Assembly: GCF_018881635.1 (NCBI RefSeq)
Contig: NZ_JACVPY010000002.1
Location: forward strand, 215,374 to 279,373
From: Polynucleobacter sp. UB-Piko-W3
Lineage (GTDB): Bacteria > Pseudomonadota > Gammaproteobacteria > Burkholderiales > Burkholderiaceae
Reading direction: 5' to 3'
DNA: 64,000 bases
In this document: positions 1 through 11,399 of the stretch, piece by piece
Numbering within the stretch: the first letter of the stretch is position 1
Layout: each line of letters opens with the position of its first letter
Notes under the pieces: generated by a model
Databases searched by the model: none
What the model was told of the DNA's origin: nothing
Seen by the model: the letters and a program-made list of their open reading frames with translations, nothing else
Translations under genes and position numbers: made by a program

Positions 1-230
1 TCGTTCCAGAAGGTATTGAGGGGCAAGTCCCTTACAAGGGTAGCGTGCTTGCGATCTTGCATCAACTCACAGGAGGCATTCGTTCCTCGATGGGTTATCT
101 GGGATGCAAAACCATTGCCGAGTTACATGAAAAAGCCAATTTTGTGGAAATCACTTCAGCGGGTGTGCGCGAGTCACACGTTCATGATGTGAAGATCACT
201 AAGGAAGCGCCGAATTACCATATTGATTAA
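1..230 (+). CDS. guaB: IMP dehydrogenase, C-terminal fragment (window edge)
   Basis: This is the 3' end of an open frame that enters from the left edge (first full codon at base 3) and stops with TAA at 228-230. The visible 75 residues ([15 protein letters not shown]..., [12 protein letters not shown]) match the C-terminal end of IMP dehydrogenase, which oxidises IMP to XMP with NAD+ in GMP synthesis. The catalytic Cys loop and CBS domains lie outside the window. guaA follows directly, so the two last steps of GMP synthesis are encoded side by side and probably co-transcribed. An ATG at 45 lies inside this frame and is not a gene start. Confidence 0.95.
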   Translation, partial: VPEGIEGQVPYKGSVLAILHQLTGGIRSSMGYLGCKTIAELHEKANFVEITSAGVRESHVHDVKITKEAPNYHID

Positions 231-243
231 GGCTGTTTCTTTC

Positions 244-1851
244 GTGCACGACAAAATACTGATTCTCGACTTTGGTTCACAAGTAACCCAATTAATTGCT
301 AGACGTGTACGTGATGCACGAGTCTATTCAGAGATCCATCCCTACGACTGTGATCCAGAATTCATTCGTAAATTTATTCAAGAGCAGGGCGGCAAGGGAA
401 TCATTCTCTCGGGCGGCCCTAGCTCAGTAACAGAAGCTGGCAGCCCACGCGCACCGCAAATTGTTTTTGAACTAGGCGTCCCTGTTCTTGGTATTTGCTA
501 TGGCATGCAAACCATGGCAACCCAATTGGGTGGTGCTGTAGCCTCTGCTGAGTCATTAGGTAAGGCACGTGAGTTTGGCTATTCTGAGGTTCGTGCTCAT
601 GGCCACACCAATCTCCTCAAAGGTATTCAGGATTTCTCTACTAGTGAAGGCCATGGCATCCTCAAAGTTTGGATGAGCCATGGCGATTCGGTAACGACCT
701 TGCCACCTTCATTTAAGTTAATGGCTTCTACTGAGTCTTGTCCTATTGCGGGTATGGCAGACGAAGAGCGCCGCTTCTATGCATTTCAGTTCCATCCAGA
801 AGTGACCCATACCATCCAAGGTACTGCAATCATTGAGCGTTTTGTGCATGAGATTTGCAAATGCAAGCCAGATTGGGTGATGGGCGATTACATTGCTGAA
901 GCTGTTGAAAATATTCGTAAGCAGGTTGGAGATGATGAAGTCATCCTGGGCTTATCTGGTGGCGTTGACTCTAGTGTCGCTGCGGCTTTAATTCATCGCG
1001 CAATTGGTGATCAACTCACTTGTGTTTTTGTAGATCATGGCCTGCTTCGTTTGAACGAAGGCGATATGGTAATGGAGATGTTTGCCCGCAATCTTGGCGT
1101 TAAAGTGATTCGCGTGGATGCCAAAGATACCTTCATGGGTCAATTGGCTGGCCTTTCTGATCCTGAAGCGAAGCGCAAGATTATCGGAAAAGAGTTCGTA
1201 GAAATTTTCCAGACTGAGTCTGGCAAGATTGAGAATGCCAAGTGGTTAGCTCAAGGAACAATTTATCCAGATGTAATTGAGTCTGCTGGCAAAGGTAAAA
1301 AAGGCGCGCATACGATTAAGAGTCACCATAACGTGGGAGGCTTGCCAGAAGATATGCATCTGAAGTTATTAGAGCCGTTACGTGAACTTTTTAAAGATGA
1401 GGTTCGTGAGCTCGGCGTTGCTTTAGGTCTACCAAGAGAGATGGTCTATCGCCATCCATTCCCTGGACCAGGTCTAGGTGTTCGCATCTTGGGGGAAGTC
1501 AAGGCAGAGTTTGCAAACCTCTTGCAACGCGCTGATGCCATTTTTATTGAAGAGCTGCGCAACACGATTGATGAAGCTAGTCAAAAGTCTTGGTATGACT
1601 TAACCAGCCAGGCCTTTGCAGTATTTCTCCCAGTCAAATCAGTTGGTGTCATGGGTGATGGCAGAACCTATGAATATGTCGTGGCGTTGAGGGCAGTGCA
1701 AACGCAAGACTTTATGACTGCCCATTGGGCACACTTACCGCATGAGTTATTGGGTAAAGTTTCGAATCGCATTATCAATGAAGTGCGTGGTATCAATCGA
1801 GTGGTTTATGACATTAGTGGAAAACCGCCTGCAACGATTGAGTGGGAATAA
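244..1851 (+). CDS. guaA: GMP synthase (glutamine-hydrolysing)
   Basis: Converts XMP to GMP using ATP and glutamine in the cytosol. From the GTG at 244 the protein has 535 residues, normal for GuaA. The N-terminal class I glutamine amidotransferase domain shows the nucleophile Cys85 (GICYGMQ) and the His184/Glu186 pair ([10 protein letters not shown]). The ATP pyrophosphatase domain has the PP-loop SGGVDSS at 238-244, and the C-terminal dimerisation domain ends TIEWE. The frame could be extended to a TTG at 223, but that lies inside guaB and adds seven residues absent from the family; GTG then [12 protein letters not shown] is the conserved N-terminus. It lies 13 bases after guaB and overlaps the frame of the next gene at its 3' end. 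Confidence 0.96.
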   Translation: MHDKILILDFGSQVTQLIARRVRDARVYSEIHPYDCDPEFIRKFIQEQGGKGIILSGGPSSVTEAGSPRAPQIVFELGVPVLGICYGMQTMATQLGGAVASAESLGKAREFGYSEVRAHGHTNLLKGIQDFSTSEGHGILKVWMSHGDSVTTLPPSFKLMASTESCPIAGMADEERRFYAFQFHPEVTHTIQGTAIIERFVHEICKCKPDWVMGDYIAEAVENIRKQVGDDEVILGLSGGVDSSVAAALIHRAIGDQLTCVFVDHGLLRLNEGDMVMEMFARNLGVKVIRVDAKDTFMGQLAGLSDPEAKRKIIGKEFVEIFQTESGKIENAKWLAQGTIYPDVIESAGKGKKGAHTIKSHHNVGGLPEDMHLKLLEPLRELFKDEVRELGVALGLPREMVYRHPFPGPGLGVRILGEVKAEFANLLQRADAIFIEELRNTIDEASQKSWYDLTSQAFAVFLPVKSVGVMGDGRTYEYVVALRAVQTQDFMTAHWAHLPHELLGKVSNRIINEVRGINRVVYDISGKPPATIEWE

Positions 1852-1874
1852 TTCTTTCTAGACTTCTGTCATCA

Positions 1875-2672
1875 ATGCCAGAGCTTCGCCAAACTGCCCT
1901 TGAATTATTGGCCATCACTAATCCGACAACCAAGGTTGAACGGGTAAAGCAATTATTTATCCAGTATCAGCAAGAACACATCGATCTAGATACATCCAGT
2001 GTTTTGAATGCAGATGGGCTGTCACTTCCTGGACGCCCACAAAAGCCAGAGTTAGTTCCACCATTAACTGTTCCCAAAAGAAAAATGGATACGGTTGAGG
2101 GCAGGCTTTCTTTACTACATTCTCTTGCCCATATTGAATTTAATGCCATGAATCTTGCGCTAGATGCAATTTGGCGATTTGCTGATATGCCTGAACAATA
2201 CTACGAGGATTGGTTAAGGGTTGCTAAGGAAGAGGCTCACCACTTTAGCTTGATTGAGAATCATCTGCAATCGGTTGGTGTTGCCTACGGAAATTTTCCT
2301 GCTCACAATAGTTTATGGGAGATGGTTGAAAGAACCTCGGATGCAGTCATCGCCAGAATGGCTTTAGTCCCCAGAACAATGGAGGCCAGAGGTTTAGATG
2401 CGGTCCCAGCCATACGAGATCGCTTTAAGCAAATTAAAGATCATGAGGTTGTCGAAATTTTAGAAACTATCTTAAGAGATGAAGTGGGACATGTGCTGAT
2501 TGGTAATCGATGGTTTAATTTTTTATGTGCCAAAGAGAACGTGTCTCCAATTAAGACTTATAAAGAATTAGCTAGGGCATACTGCGCCCCGACATTAAGA
2601 GGCCCATTTAACCTAGAGGCTCGCAAACAAGCGGGGTTCACCTCTGAAGAGTTAAGTCTGCTTGGAACATAA
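1875..2672 (+). CDS. Ferritin-like DUF455 family protein
   Basis: About 265 residues from the ATG at 1875; a GTG at 1842, overlapping the end of guaA, is an alternative start. It belongs to the DUF455 group of the ferritin-like superfamily. Repeated carboxylate/His helices are visible: LAHIEFNAMNLALDA, KEEAHHFSLIENHL and LRDEVGHVLIGNRW, the pattern of a di-iron four-helix bundle with two E...ExxH units. Some distant relatives are tRNA hydroxylases of the MiaE type, but the actual reaction of DUF455 proteins is not established, so I give no substrate. Tight spacing to guaA suggests a shared transcript. The family call is firm, the function is not. Confidence 0.85.
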   Translation: MPELRQTALELLAITNPTTKVERVKQLFIQYQQEHIDLDTSSVLNADGLSLPGRPQKPELVPPLTVPKRKMDTVEGRLSLLHSLAHIEFNAMNLALDAIWRFADMPEQYYEDWLRVAKEEAHHFSLIENHLQSVGVAYGNFPAHNSLWEMVERTSDAVIARMALVPRTMEARGLDAVPAIRDRFKQIKDHEVVEILETILRDEVGHVLIGNRWFNFLCAKENVSPIKTYKELARAYCAPTLRGPFNLEARKQAGFTSEELSLLGT

Positions 2673-2693
2673 TTAGATAAACCTGGAGGAAAT

Positions 2694-3395
2694 ATGAATT
2701 TATCTCGTCGAACATTTATTGCATCCGCCGCCTTGGCTCCAGTTGCTTGTGGTGTACCACTTTCTTATGAGCGTGGGATTCCGATTGCAGCCCCCAAGCC
2801 AACGCCTACAGTTCGACCACCCCAGATTGGTCAAGAGTGGTCCTATATAAAAAAGGATGTTTTCAATGGTAAAACACTTGGCTTAGTTACTGAGCGCATT
2901 TCTAAGATTGGACCGAATATTGTGATTGATCGCCGCGATCAAGATGGTGGGATGCTGCCTAGTGAAATTCAAACTTCTTGGGGTATGGTTGCAACGGATA
3001 CCCAATGGTCTCGTTTGCTGAACTTTAATCCTTCGCTACCCCTATGGCCACTAGAACTTTCCACTGACTGGAGTAAGCAATTTACTACCAAGTACAGTGT
3101 TGCTGGTTACTCTGACTCCAGTTTAAATTGGCAGGAATATATGAGTGTGCAGGGCTGGGAAAAAATCACCGTCCCTGCAGGAGAGTTTGTTGCGCTGCGC
3201 TTTCAGAATCTCATCAATTATGAGAGTTCAGATGCAAATAAAGTAGATTGCATTCGTAAGGAAACGGTTTGGTTTGCTCCGCAAATTGGGCGATGGGTGG
3301 CTCGTGAGGCGTCTGGCTCTTATCAAATTCAAGGCCAGATCGGTGTAACCATATTAGAGGGAAGTTACCAATGGCAGCTGACCTCTTACAAGTAA
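2694..3395 (+). CDS. Exported protein with RR signal, tandem paralogue 1
   Basis: 233 residues preceded by a good ribosome site (GGAGG at 2684-2688). The N-terminus carries a twin-arginine-like signal (SRRTFIASAALAP) ending in VAC, so it may be a Tat-exported lipoprotein. The mature part starts with a Pro-rich linker, followed by a domain with PPQIGQEWSYIKKDVFNG, an LPSEIQTSWG segment and a WFAPQIGRWV motif. The next gene has the same layout and motifs (PKVGQEW, LPDEIQSPWG, WFAPEIGRWV), so the pair arose by tandem duplication. Its stop codon overlaps the next start (TAATG). I do not recognise a named function; it is a cell-envelope protein of unknown role. Confidence 0.8.
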   Translation: MNLSRRTFIASAALAPVACGVPLSYERGIPIAAPKPTPTVRPPQIGQEWSYIKKDVFNGKTLGLVTERISKIGPNIVIDRRDQDGGMLPSEIQTSWGMVATDTQWSRLLNFNPSLPLWPLELSTDWSKQFTTKYSVAGYSDSSLNWQEYMSVQGWEKITVPAGEFVALRFQNLINYESSDANKVDCIRKETVWFAPQIGRWVAREASGSYQIQGQIGVTILEGSYQWQLTSYK

Positions 3396-4108
3396 TGAAA
3401 ATAAATCGCTGCCGAGTATTTTTACTTGTAGCCCTACCTATTATTTTGGCGGGGTGTATTTCCGCGCAACCTTTTCCTCAGGGTGTAAATGTAGCGCAAC
3501 CCGCATCCCCACCTGCCGTTAGGGCGCCTAAGGTTGGGCAAGAGTGGGTCTATCAGGTTCGCAATGTTTTTAATCAAGAAATTGTTGATACCGTTACCGA
3601 GAGGGTTGTCTCGGTTGGTAGTGAAATTCGTATTGCAAGGTCTGGAGTTAAGACCGGCCAACTTCCAGATGAAATCCAATCACCTTGGGGTTTCATTTTG
3701 CAAGATCCTCACTGGAGTCCTCCGCAGTTATTTCAACAGCCAATTCCTCTTTGGCCAGAGCAACTTCAAGTAGGTTCTTCACGGTTTTACAAAACCCAGT
3801 ATCAAGTACTTAACTATCCCGATGCTAGCTATTACTGGGGGCTAAGCATGGCCACGCTTGCATGGGAGCAAATCCAGTCTCCCGCTGGAAAGTTTCTCAC
3901 CATTCACTATCACAATGAGATGCCTTATTTTGCGAGTAATGACCTTTTTAGGCTTCAAAGTGTGCGCGAAGAGAATGTATGGTTTGCACCTGAAATTGGT
4001 CGCTGGGTCATACGCAGAGGTAGTGGGCGCTACATTACAGCTGGCGTCTATTGGCCTAACGCTTATTGGGAAGATTATCTTCAGTGGGAGCTAGTCTCCT
4101 GGAAGTAG
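3395..4108 (+). CDS. Lipoprotein, tandem paralogue 2
   Basis: 237 residues from the ATG at 3395, which overlaps the stop of the preceding paralogue; an in-frame ATG at 3371 lies inside that gene. The signal peptide ends in a clear lipobox (ILAGC), so the protein is predicted to be lipid-anchored in the envelope. The mature domain shares the order of motifs of its upstream neighbour: PPAVRAPKVGQEWVY, LPDEIQSPWG, a Trp-rich middle and WFAPEIGRWV near the C-terminus. The two differ in export route: the first has a twin-Arg signal, this one a classical Sec lipoprotein signal. Function unknown. queE starts 24 bases downstream. Confidence 0.82.
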   Translation: MKINRCRVFLLVALPIILAGCISAQPFPQGVNVAQPASPPAVRAPKVGQEWVYQVRNVFNQEIVDTVTERVVSVGSEIRIARSGVKTGQLPDEIQSPWGFILQDPHWSPPQLFQQPIPLWPEQLQVGSSRFYKTQYQVLNYPDASYYWGLSMATLAWEQIQSPAGKFLTIHYHNEMPYFASNDLFRLQSVREENVWFAPEIGRWVIRRGSGRYITAGVYWPNAYWEDYLQWELVSWK

Positions 4109-4132
4109 TAATGCGCTTAAAATAGGCTCATT

Positions 4133-4786
4133 GTGTATACCGTTAAAGAACTCTTTCCTACTCTTCAGGGTGAAGGCGCCCATGCTGGACGAGCTGCTGT
4201 TTTTTGCCGCTTTGCTGGTTGTAATTTATGGAGTGGTCGTGAAGAGGATCGTGCAACTGCTACCTGTAAATTTTGTGATACCGATTTTGTAGGTAGTGAT
4301 GGTGATGGTGGCGGAAAGTTTGAAACTGCTCAAGATTTGGCGAATGCTATTGAGTCTTCATGGACAAGTACTTCAGCAGGGCCACAACAGCGCTATGTAG
4401 TTCTCACGGGTGGTGAACCGCTGTTGCAGCTAGATGAAGAGCTTATTGAAAAGCTTCATCAAAAAGGTTTCGAGATTGCGATTGAAACAAATGGCACTAT
4501 CAAAGTCCCTAAGGGTGTCGATTGGGTATGTGTCAGTCCCAAAGCAGGCTCTGATTTAATTGTTCTCCAAGCGAATGAGCTCAAGTTAGTAATACCTCAA
4601 GAGGGGCATGATTCTCTGGAAAAGTTATTGGCACGTTTTGAGAAGATGGATTATCGTAATCGCTTCTTGCAGCCAATGGATGGGGCAAACCTTAAAATCA
4701 ATACTGAATTAGCTATCAGTCTGTGCCAAAAACGCCCACTTTGGAGATTAAGTCTCCAATCCCATAAACTCATCGGTATTAGATAA
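4133..4786 (+). CDS. queE: 7-carboxy-7-deazaguanine synthase (radical SAM)
   Basis: Catalyses ring contraction of 6-carboxy-tetrahydropterin to 7-carboxy-7-deazaguanine in queuosine/preQ0 synthesis. 217 residues from a GTG start. The N-terminus FPTLQGEGAHAGRAAVFCRFAGC is diagnostic. The iron-sulphur cysteines are Cys30, Cys45 and Cys48, spaced CX14CX2C, the expanded motif known from Burkholderia QueE in place of the usual radical-SAM CX3CX2C. GGEPLLQ supplies SAM-binding residues and FLQPMDG lies near the C-terminus. queD, the enzyme for the preceding step, follows after 49 bases; queC and queF are not in the window. I see no preQ1 riboswitch: only 24 bases separate it from the lipoprotein gene. 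Confidence 0.93.
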   Translation: MYTVKELFPTLQGEGAHAGRAAVFCRFAGCNLWSGREEDRATATCKFCDTDFVGSDGDGGGKFETAQDLANAIESSWTSTSAGPQQRYVVLTGGEPLLQLDEELIEKLHQKGFEIAIETNGTIKVPKGVDWVCVSPKAGSDLIVLQANELKLVIPQEGHDSLEKLLARFEKMDYRNRFLQPMDGANLKINTELAISLCQKRPLWRLSLQSHKLIGIR

Positions 4787-4835
4787 AGTATTCGATAATC
4801 TGGCTAAGTCCAGTAGTGCTACTCATGAGATCTAA

Positions 4836-6699
<1,864 letters not shown>

Positions 6700-7335
6700 A
6701 TGCGATTAAAGCAGTTTCTAGTGAGAATTATTCTGCTTGTGATTACGCTGACTTTTACGGGAGCAGTAATGGCAACTGAAGAACCGCAATTTACCGTCCT
6801 AGAAAAAACACCTCCGTTTGAGCTGAGATCCTATGCGCCCATGATTTTGGCTGAGGTGAAGGTAGAGGGTGATTTAGAGGAGGCCTCCGGCCAAGGTTTT
6901 CGTCTCATTGCGGCCTATATCTTTGGACAGAACCAAGTGAGCGAGAAGATTGCCATGACGACACCAGTGGCAATTGAAGAGCAGGCACCCAAAAGCGCCA
7001 AGATTGCGATGACTTCTCCAGTCAGCATTGAATCAAATGCTGGCCAATTGATTGTTTCATTTGTGATGCCCGCTCAATACACTATGGAAAACTTGCCAAA
7101 GCCCCTGAACTCTAAGGTGCAGATTCGACAGATTCCTGCAGTAAAGCGAGCAGTGATTAGCTTTTCTGGTTTTTATAATGCGAATAAAGTCGCCGAAAGA
7201 ACTCTAGAGCTAGAGGAGTGGATGAAGACTAAAAATCTTCAGGTAGCCAGTGCGCCAAAGTTTGCACGCTATAACCCGCCTTGGACGCTACCATTTATGC
7301 GCCGAAATGAAATTATGATCGATGTGCGGGACTAG
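6700..7335 (+). CDS. SOUL family heme-binding-like protein, exported
   Basis: 211 residues with a Sec signal peptide ending near AVMA-TEE. The mature protein has the SOUL/HBP fold pattern: FTVLEKTPPFELRSYAPMILAEV, a repeated KIAMTTPV / KIAMTSPV motif, and a C-terminal NPPWTLPFMRRNEIMIDV. Eukaryotic relatives bind heme; bacterial members are periplasmic with unproven ligands. The start codon immediately follows the TAG of the carboxypeptidase gene, so the two are translationally close. rlmJ converges 20 bases downstream; no clear terminator is visible between them. Confidence 0.88.
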   Translation: MRLKQFLVRIILLVITLTFTGAVMATEEPQFTVLEKTPPFELRSYAPMILAEVKVEGDLEEASGQGFRLIAAYIFGQNQVSEKIAMTTPVAIEEQAPKSAKIAMTSPVSIESNAGQLIVSFVMPAQYTMENLPKPLNSKVQIRQIPAVKRAVISFSGFYNANKVAERTLELEEWMKTKNLQVASAPKFARYNPPWTLPFMRRNEIMIDVRD

Positions 7336-7355
7336 AAACTGTTGAAGTGAATTAC

Positions 7356-8225
7356 TTAAGCTTCGAAGCTCTTTAGTAAAAATTGAGCACCAGCGTCTAC
7401 ACCTAATGCCTTAGTGAGAGTGGGCAAAGCCTCTGCCAAATGCTTTTCCAGAGTCCATGGCGGATTGATGATGAACATACCGCTAGCTTGTAGGCGACGC
7501 TCTCCTGGCGCATTCTCAACCCTTAACTCAGCCTGTAACCATGAGCGTGTATGGCTAGCAGCAATTTTTTTCATGCGATCTGGCAGTACTGCTGACTCTC
7601 TTCGGGAGAGGATCGGGTACCAAATGGCATAGCAGCCAGTAGCAAAGCGTTGCAAAGCTTCTTCCAGCGCTAGTTCAAGATATCGGTAGTCCTGTTTATC
7701 CTCATAAGAAGGGTCAATCAGTACTAGACCACGTCTACTTGGCGGTGGCACTAAGCCTTTGAGTCTGGCAAAGCTATCTTCGGCATAAACATCAATCTGC
7801 TTTGCCTGCGCCAACTCTCTCACATTGTGTCTCAGTATGTCGATCTCTTTGGGGTGTAGTTCAAATAATTTGAGTCGATCCTGTGACCTTAGTAAGTGAG
7901 CCAAAATAAAAGGTGATCCAGGATAGCTAGCAAGTTCATTACCCATATTTTCCGCTTGAACAAGGGCTACATATTTTTTAACACTCTCTGCGCATGGATT
8001 ACCTACCTCGATAAACTTAAGAAGTCGGAATATTCCACCCTCAGCTTCTTTGCTGACTGCGGCAAAGCCATCTTTCAGACTATAAATACCGGCTCCAGCA
8101 TGTGTATCAATAATCGTCAGGGCGCCAGGCTTTTCCTGCAGATATTCGACCAGATGAATCAGAGTTAGATGCTTGAGAATGTCGGCATGACTGCCAGCAT
8201 GAAACGCGTGTCGATAACTAAACAT
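7356..8225 (-). CDS. rlmJ: 23S rRNA (adenine2030-N6)-methyltransferase
   Basis: 289 residues of the RlmJ (YhiR) family, which methylates A2030 of 23S rRNA. The N-terminus FSYRHAFHAGSHADILKHL is diagnostic. TIIDTHAGAGIY is the SAM-binding motif I, and LIDPSYE corresponds to the catalytic DPPYE motif, here with Ser at the second Pro position. It is the last gene of the leftward run that starts at about 12.9 kb and lies 6 bases after the PAP2 phosphatase gene, although its function is unrelated to the envelope genes upstream. Confidence 0.93.
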   Translation of the reverse strand: MFSYRHAFHAGSHADILKHLTLIHLVEYLQEKPGALTIIDTHAGAGIYSLKDGFAAVSKEAEGGIFRLLKFIEVGNPCAESVKKYVALVQAENMGNELASYPGSPFILAHLLRSQDRLKLFELHPKEIDILRHNVRELAQAKQIDVYAEDSFARLKGLVPPPSRRGLVLIDPSYEDKQDYRYLELALEEALQRFATGCYAIWYPILSRRESAVLPDRMKKIAASHTRSWLQAELRVENAPGERRLQASGMFIINPPWTLEKHLAEALPTLTKALGVDAGAQFLLKSFEA

Positions 8226-8231
8226 GGTGAA

Positions 8232-9023
8232 TCACTCTGATTTGGTGAGCGAGGTATTAAATTGCGCTTTAATAAAAAAAGCTAAAGTGATCAGCAGTAT
8301 GGCTATTGATCCATATTGAAGCGGCAGATTGAGTTCATGATCCATGATTTGAGTCAGATGGGCATAAATAGCAGTTATGCTGCCAATGGCTACGAGCCGA
8401 AGCCACGCCCCCTGAAGCGAAAAATATCTTTCAGGAATGAAGCTCGCAAAGAGAGCTCCTAGCATTCCACACCATATTCCAAAGCCTGCGCCACCTAATA
8501 CATCGGTTAACCAGTGAGCTCCAATGGCACTGCGTGATAAACCAACGAGGGCTGCAACAACAAATAGAAGCAACAGGGGTTTACGTTTATCTTTATCACA
8601 AGAAAAATATAAGGCTGCAGCTATAGCAAAAGCCGTGAGGGTATGCCCAGAGGGGAATGCTTTATGAAGTAAGGGTTCACCCAGTCGATAAAAGCTACCA
8701 TCTGCTAAAACACCAGCCGGTCTTGGTAGGTCAAAATAACTCTTTAAAGCGGTGCTTGTAATTGCCACAATGACACCAGCAAAGATTCCGGCAGTTAACA
8801 CGCGGGGCGCTAGCAAGAGGAGGGGAAAGGTAATGGCGAAGACTCCCCATCCATTGCCTAGAAATGTGAGCCATACCCATAGGGTATCAGGCAAGGTTTG
8901 TGCTAATTCATTGAGATATAAAAAGCTACTACTTTGTAGTTCACCAAAATAGATGGCAGATGCAAGGACTAGTGGGGCTAGCGGAATAAACCAGGCTAAT
9001 GTCGGAATTACTTTGTTGCGCAT
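8232..9023 (-). CDS. PAP2 family membrane phosphatase
   Basis: 263 residues with about six hydrophobic segments. The three PAP2 catalytic motifs are intact: KSYFDLPRP (Lys94, Arg101), PSGH (124-127) and SRSAIGAHWLTD (Arg164, His170, Asp174). Such enzymes remove phosphate from lipid pyrophosphates (undecaprenyl pyrophosphate, phosphatidylglycerol phosphate) or lipid A at the periplasmic face. Its position behind a GT9 glycosyltransferase, a UPF0104 membrane protein and an ArnT-like transferase suggests recycling of a lipid carrier or phosphate removal from an LPS precursor. This is inference; the exact substrate is unknown. Confidence 0.88.
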   Translation of the reverse strand: MRNKVIPTLAWFIPLAPLVLASAIYFGELQSSSFLYLNELAQTLPDTLWVWLTFLGNGWGVFAITFPLLLLAPRVLTAGIFAGVIVAITSTALKSYFDLPRPAGVLADGSFYRLGEPLLHKAFPSGHTLTAFAIAAALYFSCDKDKRKPLLLLFVVAALVGLSRSAIGAHWLTDVLGGAGFGIWCGMLGALFASFIPERYFSLQGAWLRLVAIGSITAIYAHLTQIMDHELNLPLQYGSIAILLITLAFFIKAQFNTSLTKSE

Positions 9024-9028
9024 TTCGC

Positions 9029-10288
9029 TTAGCGACCCTTAGCCTTATCTGCGTCTTGTAATTGGATGGCGACTTTTTCTAAGACTTGGGATACGGTGAT
9101 GGCTTGCATGCAAACATTATCTTGACATGGCGTTTTACGGTGGTTAGCAGCGCTTACACATGGAGAGCATGCTAAGTTCACTGTGATCGCAATTGAGTTT
9201 CCGATCGATCCGTAGAGGGCCGGAGTCTCTGGCCCAAAAAGGACAACCGTTCTCAATGGAGTGACAGCCGAGAAGTGCCCTGGACCAGAATCATTGGTCA
9301 CCATCACATCTGAGAGGGTATAGAGCGGCGGTAGTTCTGTAAAGCTAACTTGGCCCGCAAAGTTCAGGGCATTCTTGATATTGGCTACTACACGCACTTT
9401 TTCTACGTAAGCAAATTCAGCAGGAGAGCCGGTAATCAATATCAGATCACTTGGGTATTGTTGATGTACGCCTTGAATTAATTCAGAAAAACGCTGCTGA
9501 GCCCAGCGGCGTTGTGGCAATAAGTCGCTAGCATTTGGATTAATCAAAATTAAGCGGTTCTTACCGTAGGTATATTCAACACCAGCTTCTTTTGCTAATT
9601 TTTCAATTCGCTCACGTACTTTCTCAAGCGCTATTGGATTGATGACTGCTTGCTCTAAACGTACTTCAGAATCTGGGATCTGAATCTTACTGAATGGCAC
9701 TTCGATCTGTTTTGCAAAGGCCGCATGAATTAAAGATAGAAAATTCTTAGTAATGTGGATATGTGGGTTGTAGTGCACCTTGCGGGTGAGCATGAAACCA
9801 CGCCATAAGCCTTCACCATGAAAGATGTGATATCCCACGCGATGCCGGGCGCCACACAAGCCGGTAAGTAGGGCGGTAAAGCGCGAGAAGAGCTCTAGAT
9901 CAATCACGGTATCAATACGATGATGACGAGCGACGATTAAAAATCGTAAAGTATCTTTAATCAAGCCAATCAAGCTAGAGGAGTCAATGGTAAAAATATT
10001 TTCTGGTTTGACGGTATTGAGTAGAGTGAGACTCGCACGATTACTCTTAAAGATTAAGAAGAACAGTTCAGCACCACGAGCTTGTGCATTACGCATAGCG
10101 GGGTCAACCAAAATGGCACTACCCATTTCTGAGAGCTCAATAAATAGTAATTTCTTTGGGGCTTCTGGACCACGACTAAAGATATTCTTGATGCCATCCA
10201 TCAAGGCTACTAGTGGGCTAGCGATTGCACACAGTGGTACACCGACCCAATGATCAATGGCACGCATAGTATTGACGCTAATAGTCAT
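9029..10288 (-). CDS. Glycosyltransferase family 9 (heptosyltransferase-like)
   Basis: 419 residues resembling ADP-heptose:LPS heptosyltransferases. The C-terminal nucleotide-sugar half is clear: LILINPNASDLLPQRRW, VTNDSGPGHFSAVTPLRTVVLFGP and the Cys-containing tail CSPCVSAANHRKTPCQDNVC. A hydrophobic stretch at 18-30 may associate it with the inner membrane. It lies in the middle of a four-gene leftward run with gaps of 5-49 bases. The acceptor and sugar are not predictable; the long N-terminus and Cys-rich tail separate it from canonical WaaC/WaaF. Confidence 0.87.
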   Translation of the reverse strand: MTISVNTMRAIDHWVGVPLCAIASPLVALMDGIKNIFSRGPEAPKKLLFIELSEMGSAILVDPAMRNAQARGAELFFLIFKSNRASLTLLNTVKPENIFTIDSSSLIGLIKDTLRFLIVARHHRIDTVIDLELFSRFTALLTGLCGARHRVGYHIFHGEGLWRGFMLTRKVHYNPHIHITKNFLSLIHAAFAKQIEVPFSKIQIPDSEVRLEQAVINPIALEKVRERIEKLAKEAGVEYTYGKNRLILINPNASDLLPQRRWAQQRFSELIQGVHQQYPSDLILITGSPAEFAYVEKVRVVANIKNALNFAGQVSFTELPPLYTLSDVMVTNDSGPGHFSAVTPLRTVVLFGPETPALYGSIGNSIAITVNLACSPCVSAANHRKTPCQDNVCMQAITVSQVLEKVAIQLQDADKAKGR

Positions 10289-10306
10289 TGTTTTTCTCTG
10301 AAAGAA

Positions 10307-11350
10307 TTATTTTCGTTTTAGTAAAAAGTATGCACCAGGTAATACCGATAAAACAGTAATTGCGCCATAGCTAATAGATGCCAGTACGGTTAAAGAGGGA
10401 TTAACACCCCACAACGCTAATACTGAAGATAAGGTGGCCTCACGTAATCCCCAGCCTGAGATGCTAATAGGAAGCATGAGTAATAAACTGAGTGCTGGCA
10501 AACCAATCATCAATCCCTCGATGGGCGCATCAACTCCATATGCCTTCATGCAGAATAAAAGAGTGAGAATGGTTAGGCAGTGAATTCCAATAGCTAAAAA
10601 AGCTTGCGCAATATTCGTAGGCCAAGCAAAAGCTAGCTTGATACCAGGCATTGCATTATTCATTTGCAAACGGTCAAGTAGCTTTTGAAGCAATTGACGG
10701 CTAGGAGTCCATGCCAAGACAAAGGCGATGATCAGTCCTGCCAACAACATGATGCTCAGTACGGCGTAGCCTAAATCCTGACCCCAAGCAGCTAGAGTTA
10801 CGCCGCCTACTATTAAACCAATCCCGCCCAACAAATTATTGCCAGCAAGACCAAGAAGGCGATCAACTAAAGTCATTGAAAAGCTCAGTCGTAATTTGGG
10901 TGTGGCATGACCTATATCAACCGCATGATGGAGTTCTTCATCCAATTCTTTGGTGTCGCTTAATTTTCCGGAGCTGGTGAGATGGGTCGCGGTAATGGCG
11001 CGATAGCTATCGCCGCCCAATGTACTTGGTAGGCCTTGGTTGATTAACCCGCCCGCAAAATAAAGACCGATATAAGAATGAATGCGACGCGGGAATCCAA
11101 CTGCCTGCATCAATAGTCCCCAGCGATAGCCGCCACAGATAAAGGCGGTCATCATGCTGGCCAAAGCAGCTAAAAACCAAATCGGCTCCATTTTGATTTC
11201 AGAATTAAATAGGGCGTGCCAATCAATTCCGCTAGTTGCTTTCCATAGGAGTGCAATCGATAGCAAAATACGAATGGTGGGCCATGCACGCTTCAGAATT
11301 GATTTCCACCCAGAAGGGGTTTTAGAGGTGGATTGGGGGATTGAGCTCAT
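10307..11350 (-). CDS. UPF0104 / lysylphosphatidylglycerol-synthase TM-domain protein
   Basis: 347 residues, mostly hydrophobic, with about eight membrane segments, of the family that matches the N-terminal flippase-like region of MprF but without its synthetase domain. The conserved GLINQGLPSTLGGDSYRA segment lies near residue 95-110 and LPISISGWGLREA near residue 300. Members occur next to glycosyltransferases and are thought to move or present lipid-linked substrates. Here it sits between the ArnT-like and GT9 genes with gaps of 49 and 18 bases, which supports a role in the same glycan process. Precise activity unknown. Confidence 0.85.
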   Translation of the reverse strand: MSSIPQSTSKTPSGWKSILKRAWPTIRILLSIALLWKATSGIDWHALFNSEIKMEPIWFLAALASMMTAFICGGYRWGLLMQAVGFPRRIHSYIGLYFAGGLINQGLPSTLGGDSYRAITATHLTSSGKLSDTKELDEELHHAVDIGHATPKLRLSFSMTLVDRLLGLAGNNLLGGIGLIVGGVTLAAWGQDLGYAVLSIMLLAGLIIAFVLAWTPSRQLLQKLLDRLQMNNAMPGIKLAFAWPTNIAQAFLAIGIHCLTILTLLFCMKAYGVDAPIEGLMIGLPALSLLLMLPISISGWGLREATLSSVLALWGVNPSLTVLASISYGAITVLSVLPGAYFLLKRK

Positions 11351-11399
11351 AGGCGTAAGGATAATGCCTTGGACGCCTAAGATCCTGAATTTACGCTAT

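Noticed and set aside
4109..4132. preQ1 riboswitch ahead of queE
   Set aside because: Only 24 bases are available between genes and no pseudoknot pattern is visible.
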